DNA from: Dirofilaria immitis
Lineage: Eukaryota; Nematoda; Chromadorea; Rhabditida; Onchocercidae
Direction of reading: 5' to 3'
Length of the DNA stretch: 64,000 bases
Assembly: GCA_024305405.1 (NCBI GenBank)
Contig: JAKNDB010000087.1
Location: 7,752,501 to 7,816,500 of the forward strand
Shown here: positions 37,101 to 49,304 of the stretch, piece by piece
Numbering within the stretch: the stretch's first letter is position 1
Layout: every line of letters starts with the position of its first letter
Notes under the pieces: model-generated
Told to the model about the DNA's origin: nothing
Database searches by the model: none
Seen by the model: the letters and a program-made list of their open reading frames with translations, nothing else
Program-made: the position numbers and the translations under genes

Positions 37101-40100
37101 AATTTCAATTAGTGGGTTATCAGTTGTGAACAGTGATCGACATCTCGTAAAAACAGGTGCACCAATGCTTCCCAAAATCAAAATCACCGTAACGCAGAAC
37201 ATTAATGGAGGTAAATTTCAATTTTAGCATTTTTAAAGTATCTGATTTCATCTTCAATATTATTTACGCTATATCGCACTTCATCAACAACATATCTTCA
37301 CTTTAATTATGCGTTTTCTGTCAGATTACAACGTTTCGTTTCTTGAGGATTAAGTTTGTAGCATATCTTCTTTCCATAAATTCCTCTTTTGATTTATGAT
37401 TTATGCTATAATATATGGGAAGCTATCGAATATTCTTTCATATTAATAAAAAGCTAATTGGATTAGAAATGGTATTTATCATCAATAGCCATCATTAATA
37501 TCTTTTCATCGAGGCATATAGTTGATATTGATTTCCTGTCGTTTTTTTTTTTTTTTCTTTTCTCATTTTACAGAGCGATTGAAACGAAAGAAGTTAAAAA
37601 GTAGCCGAGTGCTTATGAACCAATAAAAAAAAGAGCCGAGATGTTGATTATTTCGAAGAGATAATTTTTATAGCGAAGCATTAATTAAAGATAGAATGTT
37701 TAAAATTTATATCTGCAGTCGCTCAAATTAAGCCTTAGTTTTTTTTTAAATTAAGCCTAGACCGATGAACTTTTTCAAAGTAATCATGAGAAAATGATGA
37801 CAAAAATTATTATACAAATGAAATCTTTTTTTCAGAAGAAATTGAACGGACGAGCATTTCGGAACTTGACTGGTGTAAAATTCATTTAAAGCCATCACGA
37901 GATATGGATCTCGAATATTTCTCATCTCCTGCTTCATTAATTGCTGCTCTTCGAATCGATTTTGAGCATGATAAACAAGTTAGGCGTCATTTCAATTATC
38001 GAACAAAATTAAATGCTAATTCAGGTTTCATAACTAATTATTGGTGTTATTATACCTTAAAACATGCTTGAAAAGTGAATGCTTGACCATAAACAAATAA
38101 AATCTTAACAAGACTAAATAATTTTCATTATTTTTCTTTTACTGATCAAATAATTTCCAGAGATTGAAAAGCAATGAAATTAATTCATAAAAGAAGATAA
38201 CACTTAAAATTTTCAGGGTATTTTATTGAAAGGCAGAGAAAAGGTCAAAAGTTATCGAGAAATTTTATCGAAAATTCACTATTTTAATACACGAGCTGAT
38301 TCATATTCAAAAAGAATCTATACCGTTCAATGTGCAATGAATAATGGTCAGATTCTTAGCAATGAATTCCTCGTTACAGTAAGACTATTAAATTGGATAT
38401 TAGTATGGTATTAGAACCGAACATCAAATACCAAAAATTTCGAGTAAATGAAAGTAATGGGAATGCAGAACTTTTTCAATAAACTTTAATTACATGACAT
38501 ATAAATAAGCATATGTTTTTATCATAAAATCTTTTAAAATTTCATATAAAAATAACTCGAAAATTAATAAAAACATATGGATGCTTGTGAGATGGGTTTT
38601 CTGCGATTATTAAGAATATCTTCTATCCTAATAGAGATTGTTTACTGTTTCTGATAAATTATCTTTTCATGCTCTTTCCTTATTATCTTATCAGCATTAT
38701 CGTCCTCATCATCCATTTACGTATTTGAATAAATTGTTCGATATTTTGATATTTCTGAAATCATTGTTCTCATAGATTAAAGCGATTTCAGCTATCTATT
38801 GTAATGAAATTTTTTCGTTAAAAAATTAAAATTTTTCCTTGAAATTTATGAAAAAAATAACGCCTTTTGAAGAGTTCGTATATAAACAAGAATGAAAATT
38901 CAAAAATGGATTCAAGATCAAGCCATTTTCGATGATTTTGAATATGAAAAAGGGAATAATAATTTTTTTTTTCAATCAACGACTGACTTAAAATGTATAA
39001 AGTATTTATTTTTCTTTCCTTTCTCTTACCACCTTAAGAGAAGAGAATTATTTCTCTAACAAATAGTTATAAGAAACAAAAGTTATTACAAGCTAGCGTA
39101 TAACATTGATATGAGAAGGAAATGAAGAATGTAGGAGAGAGAAATTCAAAATTTAGATTTACTAGCAATAATATTTTAACAATATTGTCTGAAGAAAGTT
39201 TATCCACTGGAATTAAAAGGCCGTTATGTGATGAAAGCAATATATAAGCATTTAAGGATGAGCAATAGCTAATGCAAATTAATTTTAAATCTAATTCTCA
39301 ATTATGATATGCATCTTATTTTTGCACTGAAATTAAAATACTGAAATATCTGACAAAAACTGATGCGAAATTTAGATGATTATCAATACACCATTGCAAT
39401 CAACCGAGTTACCAATTACTGAAATTCTGGATGATGATGAAGAAATGCAAGTGGATCCTTCATTTGATCGAATTGGTGGAAATCGATTGCAAAATTTATT
39501 GGAAATGGATTTGCCACGGCCAAAGGCATTAGTATCACACCACGGGTACGGTATGCAAGGTGCTATAGCAGGTAAATACGGCAATGGTTAAATAGACGTA
39601 AATAGAATCAGCAGTGAAATTTAATGTAATAATATATATTTATTTCAAACATCTCGAAAACTACTAAAACGGAACTTCTTTTATCAGATATATTAATTTT
39701 ATATCACAAGTTGATATTGATATTCCACGGATCTGAAGAGACCAATTTTATTAATTTCTTATCTTCCACTTTTTTCTTGATTTGAATCATATGGAATTTT
39801 CAGGTGGTGCAGTTGCTGTAGTTGTTATTTTATGCGTTGGTTTCCTTTGATTATGCTGGTGATCGGAATATTGAAAATGCGTGATACTCCACTTCCCTCC
39901 AGAAAGCGACGCAATCGGAGGAACACTGTATGTTTGAATTTAATGAAAATTTTGATTTATATAGTTCATGTTATTCAGATTCTGACGTTCATTACTTCAT
40001 AGGAAGGAGCAATGGAATGGGATGACGGCGGTATGAATATAACGGTAAATCCATTGGAGGAAGTCAACAAAAATGGTGCTGATTTTTCTGATGAAGAAGA

Positions 40101-40870
40101 AAGCTCTGATGGCGGTGAAAGGTATCATATTCATAATCTCTTTCATTGATAACATTAAAAAATATTAGATATTTATATTGAACTTTACCATTCGAATAAA
40201 ATATTTAAATTCTAAAATAATTAGCCTGGATAGCTCCGAAATGATCGAAAAGAGATAGGTATATATATTTTAGATCATTCATGGAAATACACTTTTTTAT
40301 TCTTGACATTTAAAGTTTCTCCATCATCTCGGAACTTTTAATCACTAATATTGAAACTTGGAACTTGTTCTTTTTGATGTCCTGAATTCACAAAAGTCTA
40401 AAAGTTTTTAAAATCTTCTTTTATAATTTTAATTTTAAATGAGCAGTTTCATCAAATTTCAGTTTTCGTGATGAAGCCTTGACAGAGGATGAAGATGGTG
40501 GCCAAGTTCTTCCTCATGTCGATAATGGTGAGTCAGGCACTTCCATTTCTCTCCTACATTTCAAATTACTTTAAAAAATTAAAAAAATTCTTTCCGAAGC
40601 TCGACTGAGATATTTTTCCAGATTTTTGCTGTACAAAGCAACAAAAATGATCCACCATTTCCTTAGACGCCGATATCATTTTTACACTTCTACAAATTTT
40701 CTTAACATTATTTTACATATAAATATTTTTTTCTTCGAAATTTCTAAATAGCAGAAATCTGAGATTTTCTATTCCTTCATTAGAATGTTTTAATTTTAGA
40801 AGGACAAAACAGAGGTTTGGAATGGGACGATACGACTTTAACAAACATTTCACGTACCTATCGCGTATAA
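31199..40870 (+). CDS. casy-1: Calsyntenin (CASY-1), one-base frameshift in the membrane-span exon
   Basis: Type I neuronal membrane protein; links cargo vesicles to kinesin-1 light chain and acts in learning and synaptic transport in C. elegans. Exons: 31199-31298, 32339-32443, 32947-33136, 34127-34212, 34294-34325, 34350-34484, 34699-35039, 35185-35429, 35713-35888, 36141-36233, 36397-36585, 36715-36885, 37045-37210, 37836-37978, 38217-38378, 39376-39571, 39804-39927, 40003-40121, 40463-40527, 40800-40870; about 969 residues (C. elegans 984). Order: signal peptide, two cadherin repeats (CRYELTSED; KDINDHAPVF), a LamG-like domain (CESDYTNMNRHHFAVY; LVVGACWHGR), the calsyntenin C-terminal ectodomain, a membrane span (from about residue 844), and an acidic tail with two kinesin-light-chain binding W-acidic motifs, MEWDDGGMNIT and LEWDDTTLT. 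In the span the frame breaks at CCTTTGA (39844-39850); one more base (T or C) restores it and the phase. Confidence 0.93.
37574..37626 (+). other. Possible alternative 3'-terminal exon of casy-1
   Basis: A good acceptor (TTTTACAG at 37566-37573) follows a long T-run. Read in phase 1 from the preceding exon, the segment gives 18 basic residues (ERLKRKKLKSSRVLMNQ) and TAA. An AATAAA signal (37622-37627) overlaps the stop. Use of this exon would end the protein before the membrane span. Unproven; it could be a chance open stretch. Confidence 0.3.
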
Positions 40871-42256
40871 AAAGAAGACTCACTTAAATAGTCAAATTAT
40901 ATTACGATGAACACTTGATCTGATTTTCCTTTCATTTTTCTTTCAATATCCCCGAACTTTCAAACCCCTAATAATTATTACCTGACTGTTCTCATTACAT
41001 TTTGCCCGAGTTACCATTTAAATGATTTATTATCATTTTTAATTTCAAAACCATTCATCTAATCACTAGTTCATTTTGCATATATATTTGTGTATGCGTG
41101 CCATCTCAATTTTCATATTCATTTGTAATTAGGAACAGTATTTCTTAAATTCGTTTCCCTCAAAAAGTGACATTTGCATTCCATTTGCTACCAAAAATTT
41201 GAACCTCATACCTCCTACTATTATAATTAATATATCCAATCATATAAAACTTTTTGTTCATTTCCTTAAAAGATGAACATATTTCGGCGGTGATTAGATC
41301 AGAAAATTGATATACTCCTTATCGACCGATTTATTTGTCTACACTTATTTGTGCATGTCGAAATAGGATAATATTCTCAAATATTTCGAATACCAAATAC
41401 TGAATCTCACTTGCATAAAATCCTTGCTTTTTGAAGCATTTATCCGAAAATCCGTTCAAAAAATTTATGTAAAATAGATGATATCAGCAAATAAAATCAA
41501 ATTTTAAGACTGAAGAAAACGAGATTTTTATAAATTACGAAATTTGGCTGTTAGATTCATGAGCTAAATCTAAAATAATTTATTTTAAAATTAAGAATTA
41601 TAAAAATTATCAGTAAACAGAAGTTTGAAGATACGAGAACATTAACAAGATAACATTCAGATACAAAAAATATGTTAGCAAGATAGCGATAGTATGTTTA
41701 GCTGACAACATTCTAGTGCTCTCTACTTTAAACAATATAGTAATCAAATAAAGTTGCAACAGCATTTAGTAATGAACATGTATAATCGTTCTACTAATTT
41801 TTTTTCCATAATGCATTAATTCCTTCCCATAATTTCTTTTATGTGTATGTGTATGCATTATTGTATGTTTGTGATTATACTTATTACTATAAGCCATTTC
41901 TATTATTATTACCGTTACTAATATTTCGTAATTTTCACCATAAATACCATTGTGAAATAAATCTCACTGTAAGTTAATAAGGTTTCAAAATAACCAAATA
42001 AGTTATGCAGGAAAATAATCTTCCCAATCCATTGAATGTGCCACCTAAACAAACGATACATTCTGTAATTGACAGGAGCTGCAACTGAATTCAAACTGAC
42101 GAAAGAACTGAAAAAGGAAAAGAAGCACGGAAAAGAAAAGATGGGAAAAATGGTCCAATACTGCAAACAAAAGGGCAAAATCTTGCAGCAAAATAGAAGG
42201 GATAAAGAGTGCTTAGAAACAAATTATTATAGAATATAAACATAAATATTGAAATT
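40871..42256. other. Convergent intergenic region (casy-1 / copb-1)
   Basis: AT-rich spacer holding the two 3' UTRs; an AATAAA near 41746 could serve casy-1. An open minus-strand frame at 41918-42178 shows no family likeness. Confidence 0.4.
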
Positions 42257-45200
42257 CTAATTCGACACTGTTTCTCCTTTTAACAGAGTTATTTTTCTTT
42301 CTTTCTGAGCGAAGTTTATCTGGAATAACTATAGACAATTATTAATTTCTATCGAAAAATCTTAAAGAATCGAAATTTAAAAAAAACATAGATTCTGAAA
42401 GAATAATACGTACCTTATCACCAAGCGATAATGCCATTCCCTGACTTTTGGCACGAATTCGTATGTGTCCTATGATAGGACTATTTGGATCAAGGGGATT
42501 GGTTTTTCTATAGAAACATTAGCTAATGCGTCTTCTCCAAAAATACTATGTGCACAAAATTGGCAGCTAAAAAGCCACATTCACCTTCTGAAATTCGCAT
42601 TTGCCTGCAGATATATAGCCATAATCTTAAGAAATTATAGGAGAATTTAGAAAACATCAAATGATTGAATCATCAGTAAGATGAGACACCAATGAAAAGA
42701 GCTAATATAATACTTAAATTTAAAAAATACCTAATGCAGCATCAGTAGTTAAGAGCTTCATGTTCGTAACAGCAGATAAGTGCATCAAAAACATATGCAA
42801 ATCGGTGATTGGTGTGTTAACATTGACCTAAAAAACAGAGAGAAATTAAAATCATAATCCAGGTACAAAAATATTTAAGAAAAAAAAGAAATTTAGAAGA
42901 TTTATGCGCGCATTGAACTTCGAATTAAATCATTGGCGTTAATATAAAAGAAAATAAAGGGATATACAAACTTTATTTTCCATTGAACTTCGAATTAAAT
43001 CATTGGCATTAATATAAAAGAAAATAAAGGGATATACAAACTTTATTTTCCCATTCAAACTCAGCCCACATATGCCGAAATTCAGTGTCCGTACAATTAC
43101 CCGGTATAATATAATCCATAATATCAATATGTATATCTTCAAGATAAACGCAATTTCTATCAGATGTCGATCCACGAACATCATATGCTATAGTTGAAAA
43201 AATCACACCATTTTCTGTAGAAGCAACTTTTACGGTAGCCTAAAATCATTACAATAAAAACAAAATTTTTCTGAAAAAAAGAAAATGTAATGGAACCAAA
43301 GAAATGAAAATTTTCAATAATTTAAAGTCTATAAGCAATCTTCTGCATAACTTTAAAATTTAGGGGTCAACACATGATCCTAATAATATCAATGTTCTTA
43401 TATCCAATATACTTATTTACGTGAGAAAATAATGAAGAAAATATTCTTTGCATATTCTTATAAACCATAAAACTCTTAGAAAAAAATTACCTTAATATTC
43501 GAAAAATCGTGTGGTGCAAGTGTAAGAGGTGTTGGTTTATCAAGCAATTTAATATCACCAACAGTTGATAGTTCCAGACAAACATTTTGAAGAGTATCAT
43601 TTGTTTGATTAACGATCAGTACATCGAGTACTATATCGTATTGATTTACGTTAACATACGCTTCAGCATAAACAGGATCTGAAAAACCAGCGAGCTGCTT
43701 CACCTGAAATGGAAATATCAAATAAGCAAAAAATAAATTACTATAGACTACCAAGGATAATTGACAGTAAACGAAACACTCTTTCCTAAATGTTTCTCAA
43801 AAATCCAGACTCGCTCTAATTTGCTTTTCTTTGTAAGTTTTTTGAATATTTTATTAGGAGTGTACAAAGTGAATATTTAATCAAAAATAAAAACTTTACA
43901 ACAGTAAAAACTACTAAAATTCATAAATTATGAGTGATTACTTTCAAATTTATTCACCTTGCCTAGTTTAGAAGAAGCAAAATCGAATTTGCGAGATTTT
44001 GCAGTAGTTCCCAGTGCTTGTGATAATGAAAGATCGAATAGGTTTTCGGTCCCGGTCACTCCATCACCAACACGAGGAGCAAGTTGTGTAAATGAAATTG
44101 TACGATCTACCTCTACTTGAACAATTCTATAAATTAAATCAGCAAATTGTCATTACTTACAAATTTTAAAAATTCGTAGATTATTCCTTTGGGAAAGCAA
44201 ACTTCCCAAACAACAATCATAAAAATTTCGTAATTTCAACATATTTAGGTTTTTAAAAGGATAAGTGCAAATAATTCGAAAGATCATGGTCATTTATTGA
44301 ATACTTCGAATCAGGATCATCATTCCCGCATTAAAAGCTTCATGACTGGCAACAGTCACATACCTGTTTGCTGCTTCGTTCTCAAAGCGTTCATTTTCTG
44401 ATTTTGATTCCAGCATTAACTCAAGACTGTCACGACATTTTTGGAGAAAAACAGTTTCAGGCCATTTTTCGCATAAAATTTTGATCGACATGCCCAAACT
44501 AAAAGATATAACATCAGTGTCAGAAATAATTTTCAACAAAGCATTTGGACAGTAAGCAATATTAAACATTGTAAGAAATTGCACAGAAGAAAGAAAATAA
44601 AACGAATATCTAATACTGCTGATGAGGCTTACTGGTCAAGGTCATCTTCGGTTGCATTCGTCTTCACAAGACCACTTTTTCCGAGACTGATAATTGATGC
44701 AATCATGAACAGAACTTCTCCCGCAAATGAATTGATTTTATCATTTTTATCTAAAATAATTCACTGAAAATCAAAGAAACTATTACTAAGTAAATATTAA
44801 CAACTCTACTCTTTGTTATTTGAAGAATTAGAAGAAAATTATACCTTCAAAAACAGATGGAAAAATTGGAAAGCAAACCTTTCATGAAGTTGCTATAATT
44901 GAAGACAAGTTTAACTAGAGTAGTTGCAAGCGATGAAGCTAAGAAAAATTTCCATCAAGAAGAAAATGGCGCAACAACGTTCTATTTTCCATTATTTCCG
45001 TTTTTACGATTGACAATGCTGATTGCGTGGCGTAAGTGCCATCGGCGGTTACAAGTTGTCGTGTCTGTAACATAAGAAAATCTAATTCCATATCAAACAC
45101 TTGGGCAAGTCACGTTTAGCAAAACAAAGTAATGCAACTGAAGCAAAAATTCCAGATACCTTCGAACTCATTTCAACTGTTGAATTTTCATTTTTCCCAT

Positions 45201-48200
45201 CCATGATTTCATTACCACTGACTGTTTGCATTTCCTTTTCCAAAATGGGTAATTCACCAAGCGACTTTTGAATAAATTGCATTACTCTCATTACTGATTC
45301 AGCTGATTCGCAATATTCACCCAAAATCCATAGTCCTGACCGGAAAACTTGCGCACTGCGTACATTTCCAAATACATCCTGTCGTGAAATTATTTAATAA
45401 AAAGATTCCAAATATGAAATCATCAGCATGTTATTACTTTTGTAAGAAGTAGTAAACTTACCAAAAGCTGTGCTAAAACAACTGGGCGCAAATGTGGTAA
45501 TCGCTGAACAGTTTCTCTTACAAACACTAAAACATCTTGTGCGGCATTTTCACTATCCTCCGAAAGAAATTCCATTAAAACAGGCAAAATATTTGCTGCG
45601 ACATCTGGAAATTTGACTGTAGTGGAATGCAATGTTCGCACAAGCATTTGTCGATATCGTTCTCCCTCTTCTGCTGTTCCATCCGAAGAACGACTAACTT
45701 CCTGGAATCAATATTTGTCGGAAAATTTTAAAATAAATTTATTTCAGAATATATTATAGGATAATATAAACGAGAAAAAATTAAGAGAAGTCGAAGTTTG
45801 TGAATGGAGAAAGTACCGATGTACATAGACGAAATAAAAATTTCCGCATATGTTTGTAAAAGAAATATACATGCTAATATTAAATTGAGATCTTGGTCTA
45901 AAGAATATATATGTCAACTAAAAAGCATCAATGATGATGCTGCATAGAGATCACGATGATATCAGAAAAAAGATACGAACCTTCTTTAAATACATGACCA
46001 TTTCTTCAACATTACGCGAAGAAACAAGATCCAATGCAAGCTGCAGTGTTTTCTTCCGTACTTCAAGATCGGAAGCTGATAATACGCGCAAAACATCCAT
46101 TACTAATTCACGCAATACTTTTTCACTAGTCGGAGAAGAACGCAATTCGATCAGTCGATCCAAAACAATTAACTGAAACATTTTAGCTAAAATTTCATAA
46201 ACAAGCTTAAAACCATTCATGTTATTTTTCTTTGATTTAAAATAGGAATACAGTTTAAAAATAATAAGAACTCTGAAACTCTAAGTAATTCTTGAATCGA
46301 TTTCGTTCACTAGAATAAATGCTGCAGGTGGTTTTTGTCAAAATTTTTGCCAGCATAAGTAGACGACTAATGCCAGAATGCTATTCAAAGATGCTGAATC
46401 CAATCTTTAAACAAACTTTGATATTATTATCGGATTCTTTGACAATCAGATCAACATAAGCCGATGCAGCGGCTTTAATAGCAGTAGGTGCAGTACTTAA
46501 AGTGATCAGAGTACCAGCTGCTTCATATTTTACTGCTGGAGATGAGGACTGCAAAGATTATAAACACAACGAATGAAGCGTGCCCGTTCTGATGGATTTG
46601 CATGACAAACCTAAAAAGTTTCAATTATGATGTGTAATTCCAAGCATTGAAATATAAAACTGTGCCAGAACATAAAAAGCGAATGCAGCAATGAAAATAT
46701 GAACATAGTATAAAAAATTAACCTTGTAAATAAGTTCTACGATTATAAGTTGAAGAATGTCACCAAATGTAGTCACTTGATCAATAACTTCTGACAAATA
46801 ATCTAAAGCTCTGCTCTGGTCAACGTGAAGGAGCATCATAAACGCATTTCGTTTGCAAGATGCATCTTGCTCACTATTTAACACGGTTGATATCAATTCG
46901 GGTGCATCCGGAATGAGGAATTCGAAATTACCTGAAAACAAAATGAAAATAGAAAAATTATAGCATTTCAGACGATCACGACAAATTTCTTGGAAGCAAG
47001 TATCGATTTTTAATCAGCAAATTAAAACACACGGTAGATGGTGAATATAGCCAAAACAGCGTTGCGTCGAACATAAGCATGTCGATGTTCGAGACATGAT
47101 CGAATTGCAGGCATAAGAGGCTCCAAAAGTTCTGGCTCGCGAAGTTTGCATAAAAATCTGTAATAAAAAGTTTTCCTTACACTGAAATAATTTTTCATAA
47201 AAAAAAACAACATGAAAATGTTTTTTGAGGTACTACTAAAGAACTTATATCTCATATAAAACTTCATCGATGGAGAATCAATATCTATAAAGTTCTGCAG
47301 TTCTGCTAAAGATTTAGATCTTATTGACAATCAATGAATAATGGTGATTGATACTAGCGCAGAAGAAATCAACTATTTATTTAGCACAGAAAGTGGAACA
47401 TATAAATGAACAATAAGCCATATCGTAAAAAGATACAAGCATAGAAAAATCTTTCTTTTTATTCAATATATGATTGCATCCTGATCGCATAAAAGTACGA
47501 AATAACAAAGATAAAACAAATTTAATAATATTGCGTAATAAAAAATTTTTTTTACCTTAATGTGGATCCTCGAATGAATTCATTAGGATGTTGCAAATCT
47601 TTGCGGTATGCATCACATACCAATATCATTTCATGTAACAATTTGCCATCTGATGTTGTCTGAACAATTTTTTAGGAATAAAAAAATCGGTTGTCAATAC
47701 AAATTCTAACTTATCACTTTATTTCATAGTAAAATAAAAACACTAAACTGCGAGACTACAAAATGCTGTTTGCATTGAAAGAAATTTTTCATACCACGAT
47801 CATCAAGATTACTATACAACTTATAACACAAATGCATATCGAACATTACCTCTCAAGAAGGCACTAAGGATATTAGAGATTCACTATCATATCATTCATA
47901 TCATATAATTCATCCAACATTGATTAATTACTAATATTCATTAAAAATGTGAAAAAGATAAAATTTTACCTTTGGGACGATTTCGAAGAACAGAAGAAGC
48001 AACTTTTTGATTGTATGATCAGATGTAGGCAAACAGAATCGAATTACCTGCATCATCATACCCTGTCCTATCTTTTCTCCATTCATTATCATCATAATCA
48101 ACTTCTTCAATGCATCTGTTTTTGCTTTGACATCACCTGCAGTTGAAATAATAATAACAACCAGAATAATAATAATAGTACTCAAAAAAATTCTTCATAG

Positions 48201-48551
48201 CTAAAATAAGGTTAGAAATAATGGCAAGAGAAAATCGATACAGTTATACTAAATTCATTATGATTAATACTACCTTTGTGATATAAGCATCTTTATCGCT
48301 AATACTATTACTACCTTTAATATTTCCTTGCACATTATTATTATACAACTTTACTGTAAAAGAAATAGGCTTACGCATATCATATATATATCGTCAATTA
48401 CTACTATCATCGCCGTTATCATTCCTGAATATAATTGCTAAAAGCAATACCAACCTTTCTCAAATTTCTCTTTCAGCTGCATTTCACTTGGTATTTCAAA
48501 ATCGCTCGGTACATGGATTAACGTATAGCACGGCAATTCTCCTGACGACAT
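42257..48551 (-). CDS. copb-1: Coatomer subunit beta (beta-COP), four one-base frameshifts
   Basis: Large subunit of the COPI coat that carries Golgi-to-ER traffic; its N-terminal HEAT-like trunk binds Arf1. Exons, minus strand: 48551-48455, 48136-47970, 47659-47556, 47157-47033, 46931-46723, 46610-46417, 46172-45981, 45701-45462, 45378-45160, 45064-44879, 44750-44633, 44498-44364, 44126-43958, 43703-43491, 43239-43042, 42827-42731, 42587-42414, 42319-42257. With four restored bases this is 967 residues (human 953). Hallmarks: [95 protein letters not shown]. Frame breaks lie in A-runs of the plus strand at 46553-46555, 44944-44948 and 42556-42559, and at 42494-42502 (G4 or TT). In each case one extra base restores both frame and exon phase. 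The gene is probably intact in the animal. Confidence 0.95.
42911..43050. repeat. 70-bp tandem duplication across the exon 15 donor of copb-1
   Basis: Units 42911-42980 and 42981-43050 are identical except one base (GGCGTT versus GGCATT). Each unit contains the last 9 coding bases of exon 15 (GAAAATAAA on the minus strand) plus the gtttgt donor, so the intron carries a second copy of the exon end and splice donor. Confidence 0.95.
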
Positions 48552-49304
48552 CCTAGTTTACCACTGCAACAATAATATACTGTTCAGTACATAATTTATC
48601 ATTTTCAGTTCAACTCTTTGATGTCCACTACTTTATATAGTGACAATTGAGCAAGAATTAAAAATCTATTTAATTTTATGAACTATAACACATCATATTC
48701 TTTGTTTCATTATGAGATGATAAGATAAAGATTCGGCAAGCAATCAATGGCATCTATCAGATGTATGTCAATATGTCTAACAAAAAAATTTATACTCTGT
48801 CGAATTGCGTACAATCATTGTAAAACAGTGGATAATAACGGAAATAAACAGCAACATCAAATTATACGGAAATGGCAATGTACATAAGAGACCGCTCACA
48901 ATCCACAAATTTTATATTCTTTATGAAACGACTACAGTCGTAATGGTGTCGCGTTAAAAATAGCACCTCGCAATTAAAGAAACAGGCAGTAGAAAATTGG
49001 TCAATTCGACATTTGGATAGGTGTATGAAGTTCTCATTTCCGATTCGTCGCATTATATTATTCACTTAGCAATCTTTTGTTTCTTTTGCCATATCTCTGT
49101 TTTCTCTGTTTACTTCTTCGCCTTTTGAAGTTAACTGTATGAAAATAGCTGGAAATTCAAAAATTTGACATCACTTGCTTAAGTGACTATTTAAATTTCT
49201 CATTTCATTAATCTGCTCAAAATTGTTAAAATTATAGCTGTGATATTGATACGGGGATATTTACTGGATGTGTAGATTGCAAAAGATCAACATTCATTGA
49301 ATGA
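48552..49304. promoter_or_regulatory. Divergent promoter region of copb-1 and the SUMO protease gene
   Basis: About 750 bp between two start codons facing away from each other. No conserved coding exon, and no motif I can name. Confidence 0.4.

Noticed and set aside
41918..42178. 86-codon minus-strand frame between casy-1 and copb-1
   Set aside because: Lies in the 3' flank beyond the copb-1 stop; the acceptor-like TTTGCAG at its start does not continue the conserved C-terminus, which is found at 42319-42257.
42939..43206. Open frames [14 protein letters not shown] and similar at the copb-1 donor
   Set aside because: They are read-through of exon 15 into its intron and into the duplicated 70-bp unit.
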